NCBI RefSeq assembly: GCF_014696435.1
Contig: NZ_JACJQG010000020.1
Location: forward strand, 1-64,000
Direction of reading: 5' to 3'
DNA: 64,000 nucleotides
DNA from: Calothrix anomala FACHB-343
GTDB lineage: Bacteria; Cyanobacteriota; Cyanobacteriia; Cyanobacteriales; Nostocaceae
The position numbers and the translations under genes are program-made. The notes beneath the pieces were generated by a model that worked only from the letters and a program-made list of their open reading frames with translations, was not told the DNA's origin and did not search any database. Shown piece after piece: positions 17,327-24,892 of this stretch. Position 1 is the first letter of the stretch, and each line of letters starts with the position of its first letter.

Positions 17327-17427
17327 AATGGGGCATGGGGCATGGGGCATTGATTAAATATCTCTTTTGCTTCCTCTGCTTCCTCTGCTCCTGTGTCCCC
17401 CTGAATATTTGAGAATTTATACTATAT

Positions 17428-17494
17428 GGCGGGTTATCCTGGTTCGCAACTTGCCTTTGAGGACGAAGAACTTAGGGTTTGAAACTGTAAGTTG
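17428..17494 (+). ncRNA. tRNA-like / Y-RNA-like element, unit 5, 5' part (split by transposon)
   Basis: GGCGGGT (17428-17434) is exactly complementary to ACCCGCC at 19107-19113 on the far side of the TnpB element. It is followed by ATCCTGGTTCGCAACTTGCC, which matches TCCTTGGTTCACAACCTTGCC of unit 3, then a degraded GGACGA...CTTAGGGTT. The D arm is missing. It starts about 100 bp after the Ro stop codon. Confidence 0.6.
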
Positions 17495-17519
17495 AAATCT
17501 GGACAAAGCTATCCAAAGC

Positions 17520-17702
17520 TTACTGATTGTCCATATCTTCAAGCAATTTATCAACGTATTCTCTCAGCCGTTCTTGCCAGTCTGGAACGGCTTTAAGTTT
17601 TTCTTTTTGTCCCAGTCTTCCTTTAAAGCATATTGGTAGTTGGTCTAATTCTTGCTGAATAATTTTTTTAGCACCAATTTTGTTATTTTTCTGAAATGGC
17701 AT
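17520..17702 (-). CDS. Small conserved-looking protein divergent from tnpB, unknown
   Basis: 60 residues, starting MPFQKNNKIGAKKIIQQEL and ending KAVPDWQERLREYVDKLLEDMDNQ. It is charged, with no Cys cluster and no membrane segment. It lies inside the inverted ends of the TnpB element and is divergently transcribed from tnpB, 61 bp apart. I recall similar short GAKK...VPDWQERLRE proteins in cyanobacteria, but no function. It could be a transposon accessory or a regulator. Confidence 0.55.
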   Translation of the reverse strand: MPFQKNNKIGAKKIIQQELDQLPICFKGRLGQKEKLKAVPDWQERLREYVDKLLEDMDNQ

Positions 17703-17763
17703 TTACTTTAGGATTATCTGTTGGTATACTGACTATGCTATAACATTTGAGAGGTCGAGTCAA

Positions 17764-18987
17764 ATGCAATTAGTAGAAAAACACATTATCAATCGACAGC
17801 ATAAATTCTGGAAGGAATGCGATTATCTGGCATTACAATCCAAGCATCTTTACAATGCTGCTAACTATGTACAGCGTCAATACTTCTTTGAAACCAGTAA
17901 ATATTACAACTCTATTGATATTTACCACCAAACCAAGAATTTAGAAGCTTATCGATATCTGCCTACGAAGGTTAGTAAGCAAATTGTTCGGAGATTGTCT
18001 GAAGCTTGGAAAGGTTGGTTAGCTGCATTAAAAGATTGGTCAAAGCATCCCGAAAAGTATTTAGGTAAGCCAAAAATGCCTGGATACAAACATAAAAAGC
18101 GTGGGAGAAATATTGTCATTTATCCAATAGATGCAATATCAAAACCTGCTCTAACTAAAAGAATCATTAAGTTATCTCAAACTCATATTGAGTTCCCAAC
18201 TCAAGCTAAAAATGTAGACCAAGTCAGGATTGTTCCTAAGATTGACCACTATGTTATTGAAGTTATTTACACCGTTGCAGATGCCATGAAATCAAGTGGT
18301 AAATACTCTGCTGGTATAGACCTTGGTTTAAACAATTTAATGGCTGTAACTTCCAATCATCCCGCTATTAGATCGCTTTTGATTAACGGTAGACCATTGA
18401 AAAGTATTAACCAGTTCTTCAATAAACGAGTAGCCAAAGCACAATCAATCGCGGCAACAAGACAGGTAAAAAAGCTCAACAGCAAGCGTGATAGACGGAT
18501 TGATAATTATCTCCATACTGTCAGTCGTAGAATAATTGATTGGTGTCAGTTAAATGCTATTGGTCAATTAATCATCGGCAACAATCTCCGATGGAAACAA
18601 GATATCAATATCGGGAAAAAGAATAATCAGGATTTTACTAAGATTCCTCACGCTAAATTAATTAGTTTGTTGACCTATAAAGCACAGTTAGCAGGTATTG
18701 AAGTTGTACTAACTGAAGAAAGCTATACCTCAAAAGCTAGTGCTTTAGATGGTGATGAGTTGCCAGTATATCACAGCAAAACCAATCATCAACCTGTGTT
18801 TAGTGGTCAGCGTATTCAACGCGGTTTATATAAAACTCACACTGGTAAATTCATCAATGCTGATACCAATGGCAGTCTCAACATAGCTCGTAAAGTAATC
18901 CCAAACTTTATGGATGGGATAGAGGGATTGCCGTTTATCCCTGTAGTTTTAGGACTTTGGACTAAGATTACAAACATAGTTGTCTAG
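17764..18987 (+). CDS. tnpB: TnpB-family RNA-guided endonuclease-like protein (IS605 OrfB type)
   Basis: 407 residues. The RuvC-I motif GIDLGLNNLMAVTS gives D186, and RuvC-III INADTNGSLNIARK gives D367. The usual RuvC-II Glu (VxEDL) is replaced: the strand reads LIIGNNLRWKQDINIGKKNN (269-288). Acidic residues E318/E319 in LTEESYTSKAS could act instead, as proposed for some TnpB branches with rearranged active sites. The four-Cys zinc finger typical of TnpB is absent; the region contains IQRGLYKTHTGKF. It is therefore a divergent TnpB branch, intact in length. The start ATG follows GAGAGGTCGAGTCAA. Confidence 0.88.
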   Translation: MQLVEKHIINRQHKFWKECDYLALQSKHLYNAANYVQRQYFFETSKYYNSIDIYHQTKNLEAYRYLPTKVSKQIVRRLSEAWKGWLAALKDWSKHPEKYLGKPKMPGYKHKKRGRNIVIYPIDAISKPALTKRIIKLSQTHIEFPTQAKNVDQVRIVPKIDHYVIEVIYTVADAMKSSGKYSAGIDLGLNNLMAVTSNHPAIRSLLINGRPLKSINQFFNKRVAKAQSIAATRQVKKLNSKRDRRIDNYLHTVSRRIIDWCQLNAIGQLIIGNNLRWKQDINIGKKNNQDFTKIPHAKLISLLTYKAQLAGIEVVLTEESYTSKASALDGDELPVYHSKTNHQPVFSGQRIQRGLYKTHTGKFINADTNGSLNIARKVIPNFMDGIEGLPFIPVVLGLWTKITNIVV

Positions 18988-19021
18988 ATTTGCCTATCAT
19001 TGGGTAGCTTTGTCTAGATTT

Positions 19022-19113
19022 CTATGAGCGGTTATCGGTTGTATCTCCACCATTGTGGGGATAGCGGGTACCCTACGGGAAGCCGCTTCGCGTCTACAAT
19101 CCCCGCACCCGCC
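19022..19113 (+). ncRNA. tRNA-like / Y-RNA-like element, unit 5, 3' part
   Basis: It begins just after the transposon end and contains GAGCGGTTATCGG, a version of the shared GGGTTATCG motif. The T stem 5' strand GTGGG (19055-19059) pairs with CCCGC (19102-19106), with one T-G pair, and ACCCGCC (19107-19113) completes the acceptor started at 17428. The T loop is enlarged by about 36 nt (19063-19098) containing GGGTACCC and GAAGCCGCTTCGCGTCTAC, a known type of dispersed cyanobacterial repeat. Confidence 0.6.
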
Positions 19114-19227
19114 TTTAAAAGATTCATAACTTGCTAATAAAAGCTTATATAGGTTGAACATTGCATTGAGCAAAAAAATATTTCACCGGATAGATGTCTA
19201 ATGTTGTGGTAGCTTGTTGTTAGATTC

Positions 19228-19261
19228 CCAAGAGGCAGTTAGATATAGCTGTCTCTTGGGA
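19228..19261 (+). promoter_or_regulatory. Leader hairpin before the response regulator gene
   Basis: TCCCAAGAG...CAG (19228-19240) pairs with CTG...CTCTTGGGA (19250-19261). It is followed by TTCCTCC (19263-19269), which could pair with the GGAGG ribosome site at 19291-19295. The arrangement could allow alternative structures controlling translation; there is no experimental support. Confidence 0.4.
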
Positions 19262-19298
19262 GTTCCTCCGTAATTGATGCAGGCAACTAAGGAGGCAC

Positions 19299-19769
19299 AT
19301 GTTAAAAATGACAAGTAACACTGGCAACTCGCATCTCCAAGAAGATACAAAAGACTTTCCATCTCTTGATGGCTTGCGAGTTTTATTAGTAGATGATAAT
19401 GAAGATAGTTTAATTTTAACTACGTTTATCTTAGAAAACAATGGCTTGGAAGTACAAACAGCAATGTCGGTATTTCAAGCTTTGGAAACAATTAAGCAAT
19501 TAAAATTTGATATTTTAATTTCTGATATTGCAATGCCAGAAGTGGATGGTTATTCTTTAATTCGTCAAATTAGAGAAGGCAGTATTTGTGACCAAAAGGC
19601 GATACCAGCTATTGCTTTAACTGCTCTTAGCTCTGATGAAAGTCGCAGCATAGCCTTAGCTTCTGGTTTTCAAAGTTATGTCAATAAGCCTGTAGAACCG
19701 ACAGTTTTATTAGCAGAAATTAAACGATTAATTACTACAAATAAAATTGTTCCGCAATCACCTCAATAA
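19299..19769 (+). CDS. CheY-like single-domain response regulator
   Basis: 156 residues: a 25-residue lead-in, then one receiver domain. LLVDDNEDS supplies the acidic pair, LISDIAMPEVDGYS carries the phospho-acceptor Asp, AIALTAL the switch Thr, and YVNKPVEP the conserved Lys. There is no output domain. It is convergent with the neighbouring hybrid kinase, whose own receiver is similar in sequence (DIxMPxxDGYxLxRQxR), so it may share that phosphorelay (inference). The ribosome site AAGGAGG is only about 3 nt from the first ATG, so the second ATG at 19308 is also possible. Confidence 0.9.
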   Translation: MLKMTSNTGNSHLQEDTKDFPSLDGLRVLLVDDNEDSLILTTFILENNGLEVQTAMSVFQALETIKQLKFDILISDIAMPEVDGYSLIRQIREGSICDQKAIPAIALTALSSDESRSIALASGFQSYVNKPVEPTVLLAEIKRLITTNKIVPQSPQ

Positions 19770-19848
19770 AAAATATTCAGAGCGATCGCCTACATTAAAC
19801 TACTTATACTTAAATCAATAAAAATTGCAATTCTCAAATTAGCATTCA

Positions 19849-21969
19849 TTAGCTAACGAGTTTCACAATAGCCGCCACTAATTCTTCAGGGTTTACAGGT
19901 TTAGGTAAATGAACCTGAAAGCCAGCTTGCATTGCTTGTTGGCGATCGTATTGTCGCGCAAAAGCAGTCAGCGCGATCGCGGGAATTTGTCCCCCTTGTT
20001 CTGAACTCCAAGTTCTCAGTTGACGCAATAAGGTATAGCCATCCATATCAGGCATACTAATATCGGTGACTAATATATCCGGCTTTTCCTGTTCTATGGC
20101 TTGTAATGCTGCTAATGCAGAAGATGCTGTTCTCACCTGTGCGCCATCTTCTTCTAAGACAAACGCCACAAAATCTAGGGAATCTGCATCATCATCAACA
20201 AGTAAAATTTGCACCCCAGCTAGAGACAAAAACTTAGATTTTAAGTCTGAGGAAGAATCTTGTGCTGCGATTAAATCTTGATTTTCGGTTTTCGCTAGCG
20301 GTAAATTTACAGTAAAAGTTGCACCTTGATTTTCGCCTTGACTCAGCGCTGTCACTGTACCGCCATGCATTTCCACTATATTCCGAACAATTGCTAAACC
20401 TAAACCTAAGCCGCCAAATCTTCTCGTAGAACTGCTATCTGCTTGACGGAAGTAATCGAATGCATAAGGTAAAAATTCAGGGCTAATTCCTTTACCTGTA
20501 TCGCTGACGATAATTTGAGCATAGCTATCAGCCTTGCTCAAGCGTACTTCTATCCTACCGCCGTTGGGAGTAAACTTAACGGCGTTAGAAAGTAAATTCC
20601 AAACTACTTGTTGCAAGCGAGTTGCATCACCTAATACTGGCCCTACATTGGCTGCAAATACTGTACTTACCTGAATTGACTTGGTTTGTGCAGCTACAGA
20701 CATTGTTTCTAGTGCAGCCCAGATGATAGATTCTAAGTAAATAGTGGTAACATTTAGTGTTAATTTACCTTGTAAAATTCTGGAGATATCTAATAAGTCC
20801 TCAATGAGTTGCATCTGTAATTTCGCATTACGTTCTATAGTTGCTAGAGCTTGCAATGTTTTTTCTGGTTCTAAATTGCTAGTTTGTAACAACTTTGACC
20901 AGCCTAAGATTGCATTCATTGGGGTGCGTAGTTCGTGAGAAAGTACTGCGAGAAATTCATCTTTAATTCGATTCGCTGTTTCTGCTTTAGCTCTGGCGGC
21001 TTGTTCTAATTCTAGTAATTCAGCGCGCTCTTGTTGGATCTCTTTTTGTTCATGAATATCTGTAGAAGTGCCAAACCACTTAACTACATAACCTTGGTTA
21101 TCTTTTAAGGGTAAACCTCGTGCTAATTGCCAACGATAGGTATTATCAAATGCCCGTTTAAAGCGGTATTCTGTTTCATATAAACTGCTATTGCTGATAG
21201 CATTTAACCAAGTTTCATAAGTAATTTGTACGTCATCGGGATGTAATGCAGCTACCCAACCAGAACCTAAAGATTGTTCTATTGTTAACCCAGTATAATT
21301 ACACCAATTTTCATTGAAAAAATCACATTCACCGTTAGCATCAGCTGTCCATACAAGTTGAGGAATAGCCTCAGCTAAATAACGATAGCGTTCTTCGCTT
21401 TGACGCAAAGCTTCTAAAATGCGTTGACGTTCTGTGACTTCTTGCTGAAGTTTTTGGTTAGTTTGAACAATCTCGTTAGTACGAATATTGACTAACTCTT
21501 CTAAATGATTTTGGTATTTTCTCAGTTCGGCTTCGATTTTTAAGCGCTCAGTTATTTGTGTTTGCAGTTGTTGGTTAGCTTGTTCTAATTGAGCAGGGCT
21601 AGGAAGTGCTAAAGCTTGGGGAACTAAAGGAACAAGTTGTAAGGCTGTAAATAAAGATATAGTTGCAGTTAAGGCTTTAATTAATCCTGATAGCCAATAA
21701 GTTGGATGCCAAAGCGTCCAAATTTCCATGAGATGAGTAGTGCCACAAGCTACAATAAATCCGCTAAAAAGTAGAAATACCCAATGGAAGGGAAGATCTT
21801 GACGCTTGTTAACGAAGTAAAAAAGTGTCGCGGGAATAGAATAATATGCGATCGCAATAACTGCATCAGATAGGATGTGTAGCCAAACTAAATCCGTTTT
21901 CCACAGATAGCAGTGCCCATGCGGGATAAAAGTTTCGGAACTAAACAAGATATTCCATAATTCTGACAT
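19849..21969 (-). CDS. Ethylene-receptor-like hybrid histidine kinase (EBD-PAS-HisKA-HATPase-REC)
   Basis: 706 residues. Residues 20-110 have three membrane helices with the residues typical of the plant ETR1 ethylene-binding domain: D35 in LSDAVIAIAYYSIP and the copper ligands C75 and H79 in IVACGTTHLMEIW. A coiled coil (about 125-190) is followed by a PAS domain (about 193-310), HisKA with H345 in LSHELRTPMNA, HATPase with SNAVKFTP, DTGKG and GLGLGLAIV, and a receiver with D636 in VTDISMPDMDG. All catalytic motifs are intact. Related proteins in other cyanobacteria bind ethylene through Cu(I); binding here is inferred. The nearby single-domain regulator is a candidate partner. Confidence 0.92.
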   Translation of the reverse strand: MSELWNILFSSETFIPHGHCYLWKTDLVWLHILSDAVIAIAYYSIPATLFYFVNKRQDLPFHWVFLLFSGFIVACGTTHLMEIWTLWHPTYWLSGLIKALTATISLFTALQLVPLVPQALALPSPAQLEQANQQLQTQITERLKIEAELRKYQNHLEELVNIRTNEIVQTNQKLQQEVTERQRILEALRQSEERYRYLAEAIPQLVWTADANGECDFFNENWCNYTGLTIEQSLGSGWVAALHPDDVQITYETWLNAISNSSLYETEYRFKRAFDNTYRWQLARGLPLKDNQGYVVKWFGTSTDIHEQKEIQQERAELLELEQAARAKAETANRIKDEFLAVLSHELRTPMNAILGWSKLLQTSNLEPEKTLQALATIERNAKLQMQLIEDLLDISRILQGKLTLNVTTIYLESIIWAALETMSVAAQTKSIQVSTVFAANVGPVLGDATRLQQVVWNLLSNAVKFTPNGGRIEVRLSKADSYAQIIVSDTGKGISPEFLPYAFDYFRQADSSSTRRFGGLGLGLAIVRNIVEMHGGTVTALSQGENQGATFTVNLPLAKTENQDLIAAQDSSSDLKSKFLSLAGVQILLVDDDADSLDFVAFVLEEDGAQVRTASSALAALQAIEQEKPDILVTDISMPDMDGYTLLRQLRTWSSEQGGQIPAIALTAFARQYDRQQAMQAGFQVHLPKPVNPEELVAAIVKLVS

Positions 21970-22560
21970 ACAAGCGTGGACTCCCTTACCCTTGAAAGCT
22001 CTGTCATCGCTGAATTCTCACAGCTAGCACTGATATTATTGTCATCTATTCCCGTAAGAACTATCAAAAATATCTTAAGGTTTAAATGCTGCTATGGAAA
22101 AAGCAGCTAACTGCTACATCATATCTAGATAACATTTCAATGGAGCATGAAAGCGCATACACACTATCTGCTAAGAAACGTTGTGGTGATTATTGTATAT
22201 TGCTTGAGATTGACTAGAAGGAATTTATTTTCATTTACAATAAAGGCAGAGGGCAGAGGGCAGAGGGCAGAAGGAAAAAAGTATTAATAAAAACTTTAGT
22301 TCTAGATTTAGAGCAACAGTCAAAAAAAGATGTTTTTCGAGACGCAAAGCGCGATAAAAACATAACAATAGGATATTTTTAATTAAGAATTGTCTGAACT
22401 CGATAAAAACTTAGCCATAAAAATTAACAAATAACCCTCTGAAAACTACCTAGCATATCAGGCAAAAATTCAGAGGGTTGAGGATTACTGAGATACCGTT
22501 TCTCACGCTTGATAGTCTATCGGACTTGCAGAGAAGATTAATGGTGAAGTTACCTATTGG
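21970..22560. other. Intergenic region with GGCAGAG heptamers and a hairpin
   Basis: No gene seen. It holds a (GGCAGAG) tandem repeat around 22245-22272. The hairpin AACCCTCTGAA (22433-22443) with TTCAGAGGGTT (22469-22479) lies 80 bp past the 3' end of the downstream amt gene and may be its terminator. The first 100 bp next to 21969 should contain the kinase promoter, which I cannot place. Confidence 0.5.
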
Positions 22561-23979
22561 CTATGAAACATTAACGCGATCGCTAAACTCGGAGTTGTAG
22601 CCTTCTTCTCCATGTTCGTTAATATCCAAACCTTGGTATTCGGCTTCTTCTTTGACACGCAAACCAACTGTGGCTTCAATAATCTTCAAAATTATCCAAG
22701 TACCGACTGCTGCAATTACATAGGCAATGATAATAGCTACTAGTTCAACTCCTAGTTCGCTAAAATTGCCCTTGAGTACACCATTTTTACCAGCCGAGTT
22801 GACTTCTAGGGTGGCAAAGATTGCGGTTAAAATTGCACCGACTGTACCACCAACGCCATGCACTGGGTAAGTATCTAAAGCATCGTCAACTTTTAATTTG
22901 TGCTTGAAGCTGACAGCATAGAAGCAAACAAAAGAGGTAATGAAGCCAATTAAAATCGCTGATAAAGGTGTAACAAATCCGGCTGCTGGGGTAATACCGA
23001 CTAACCCAGCGACGGCTCCGGTAGCTGCACCTACTGCGGTAGGTTTACCGCGTAAAGCTGCTTCCAAAATCAACCACATTAAAGCGCCTGCTGCGGCTGA
23101 GGTATTGGTGGCGACAAAAGCTGTTGTGGCTGCATTGGTGACGAAGTTTCCAGAAGTTCCACTAGCAATAGATAATGCACTACCAGCATTAAAGCCGAAC
23201 CAACCAAACCACAGCAAGCCCGCACCTAGCAAAATAAAAGGAACGTTGTGCGGTGGGCTGAGACGATCGGGATGGCTTTTACGAGGGCCAAGAACGATCG
23301 CGGCGACGAGAGCAGAAACGCCCGAACTAATGTGAACTACTGTTCCACCAGCAAAGTCAAGCGCACCCAAACCACCATACAAGCCTAAAAATCCGCCTTT
23401 AGCCCAAACCATGTGAGCTAAGGGAGTATAAATAAAGGTTGACCATAGCAGCACAAACAAAGCATAAGCTTTAAAGCTCATCCGTTCGGCGATCGCTCCA
23501 GAAATTAAGGCTGGGGTGATAATGGCAAACATGGCTTGATAAATCATGAATGCTTGGTGCGGTATTGTCCCTGCATAGGAAACAACCTCAGGCGGGTTGG
23601 AGCCTTGGAGATAACCAGTCACATCCAAGCCAACGCCATTCAAACCGAGCCACTGCAATCCACCAATAAATGGCGTTCCTGGGGCAAAGGAAAGGCTATA
23701 GCCCCACAAAACCCAGGTAACTCCGACAATGGCCATTAACACAAAGCTCATCATCAATGTGTTGAGGATATTGCGCGATCGCACAAATCCACCATAGAAA
23801 AATGCTAATCCTGGTGTCATCAACAGCACTAGTGCTGCCGAAATCAGCATAAATGCTGTATCTCCAGTATCAGCTGTCGGTGGAGGAGTAGCCGCCGCTT
23901 GGGCTAAAGCATCGCCCATGAGCGGGCCTCCTAGCAGTAATAGGGTTATCACCCCAATCATGACAACTTTCTTCAACAC
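22561..23979 (-). CDS. amt: Ammonium transporter (Amt family)
   Basis: 472 residues, eleven expected membrane helices after a signal peptide ending ALAQAAA. Family motifs include FFYGGFVRSRNILNTLMMSF, GGTVVHISSGVSALVAAIVLGPRK, the twin-His helix with DTYPVHGVGGTVGAILTAIF, and FGFNAGSALS. Amt proteins move ammonium across the cytoplasmic membrane and recapture leaked ammonia. The frame starts at GTG 23979, preceded by GGGG about 8 nt away; ATG at 23961 is an alternative. Two GTAN8TAC sites upstream point to nitrogen control by NtcA. A second amt gene lies upstream on the same strand. Confidence 0.95.
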   Translation of the reverse strand: MLKKVVMIGVITLLLLGGPLMGDALAQAAATPPPTADTGDTAFMLISAALVLLMTPGLAFFYGGFVRSRNILNTLMMSFVLMAIVGVTWVLWGYSLSFAPGTPFIGGLQWLGLNGVGLDVTGYLQGSNPPEVVSYAGTIPHQAFMIYQAMFAIITPALISGAIAERMSFKAYALFVLLWSTFIYTPLAHMVWAKGGFLGLYGGLGALDFAGGTVVHISSGVSALVAAIVLGPRKSHPDRLSPPHNVPFILLGAGLLWFGWFGFNAGSALSIASGTSGNFVTNAATTAFVATNTSAAAGALMWLILEAALRGKPTAVGAATGAVAGLVGITPAAGFVTPLSAILIGFITSFVCFYAVSFKHKLKVDDALDTYPVHGVGGTVGAILTAIFATLEVNSAGKNGVLKGNFSELGVELVAIIIAYVIAAVGTWIILKIIEATVGLRVKEEAEYQGLDINEHGEEGYNSEFSDRVNVS

Positions 23980-24028
23980 TTTTTTGTCCCCGATCGCCTA
24001 GATAGTTGATTTCCTTCTCCAAATTAGA

Positions 24029-24042
24029 GTACTTTTTTATAC
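24029..24042 (-). promoter_or_regulatory. Candidate NtcA-binding site, proximal to amt
   Basis: GTACTTTTTTATAC fits the NtcA consensus GTAN8TAC exactly, within the wider palindrome AGAGTA...TACTCT. It is 50 bp before the amt start codon. Confidence 0.5.
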
Positions 24043-24217
24043 TCTATATTTCTTCAGGCTATCAACTTTAGTTATTTAGAAAGGTTAATAGAAATATAAT
24101 ACTAATTGCTTATGATAAATATTGAATAATCGTATAAAGATACAATAATTACATTTTTATATTCGATAAATGTAATGTAATGTAATTTATTTTCTCAAAA
24201 TTTTTTAGCTTTTTATG

Positions 24218-24231
24218 GTATGTTACATTAC
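24218..24231 (-). promoter_or_regulatory. Candidate NtcA-binding site, distal to amt
   Basis: GTATGTTACATTAC fits GTAN8TAC exactly, about 240 bp before the amt start in a gene-free, very AT-rich stretch. I could not find a good -10 box at the standard distance, so regulation is inferred from the consensus and the known nitrogen control of amt genes. Confidence 0.5.
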
Positions 24232-24452
24232 CTTTTCACAGAGCAGTTACTACTAATCAGTACTAAATCAGTAATAAATCAGAAAGATTCTCATTAGTCT
24301 TAACAGCAAAATCAATTATTTGGGTAGTAATTTTGATTGCTCTCACCTATAAATGCTGCCATAGCTATACTCAATAACTCTTAAAATGATTAATTGTTGA
24401 TATCTCAATACCAGTCTCTACAATAATGTCCGAATCAATCAGTATCGGATTT

Positions 24453-24775
24453 CTATATGCTGCGTCCATACATAATTACAAAGACACTAATCAAGCTGAA
24501 ATATGCGCCAATTAAATCATATATATCTGGAGCTACACCGTCTACTCTCCATCCCCAAAGCATTGCCATAACTATAAATACACCACCATAAGCAGCATAA
24601 ACTCTGCCAAAATTTGCAGGTTGAATGTGGCTATAATTCCATAAATAGCTAAAGCAATTCCACCCGCAATTCCCCACAAAATAGATTTACCTTCTCACAA
24701 CCATAACCAAATTCAGTAACCACCTGCTATTTCAAATAAACCAGCCCAGAAAAAATAAACTAGAGACTTAATCAT
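24453..24775 (-). pseudogene. UPF0060 / YnfA-family membrane protein, inactivated
   Basis: From ATG at 24775 the frame reads MIKSLVYFFWAGLFEIAGGY, then meets a TGA, continues IWLWL, meets a second TGA (where the family has Arg), and continues EGKSILWGIAGGIALAIYGIIAT. A one-base loss then shifts the frame, and the remaining QPANFGRVYAAYGGVFIVMAMLWGWRVDG...DLIGA and IMYG are in another frame. Together they cover a full YnfA-like four-helix protein of about 107 residues. Two stops and a frameshift make it a clear pseudogene, lying between the two amt genes. Confidence 0.85.
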
Positions 24776-24810
24776 GTTCACTATTTTTTAGAGGGAAAAT
24801 AGAAAATAAA

Positions 24811-24857
24811 AATCCTACCACCTGTATGAGCATCAAACTCCTAGGGGTAGGTTTTTA
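24811..24857 (-). terminator. Probable terminator of the upstream amt gene
   Basis: On the minus strand AAAACCTACC is complementary to GGTAGGATTTT across an internal region with CCTAGG. It lies about 40 bp after the amt stop at 24893. Confidence 0.5.
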
Positions 24858-24892
24858 GCTAGAAAATCAACAGATTTGAAATTTACAACCAG

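Larger units (their letters stand above)
17495..19021. mobile_element. TnpB-encoding transposon with 22-bp inverted ends
   Basis: The ends 17495-17516 and 19000-19021 are inverted copies of each other over 22 bp with two mismatches (AAATCTGGACAAAG... against AAATCTAGACAAAG...). The element holds tnpB (+) and a small divergent gene (-), and has no recognisable tnpA, so it is presumably mobilised in trans. Classical IS200/IS605 subterminal hairpins are not obvious. The 12-mer TTGTCTAGATTT is repeated at 18981-18992 and 19010-19021, next to the tnpB stop, where a guide RNA would be expected in TnpB systems (inference). Confidence 0.65.

Noticed and set aside
17764-18987. Cas12-type CRISPR effector
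   Set aside because: 407 residues, no adjacent repeats or cas1/cas2, and position between transposon-like inverted ends; TnpB fits better.
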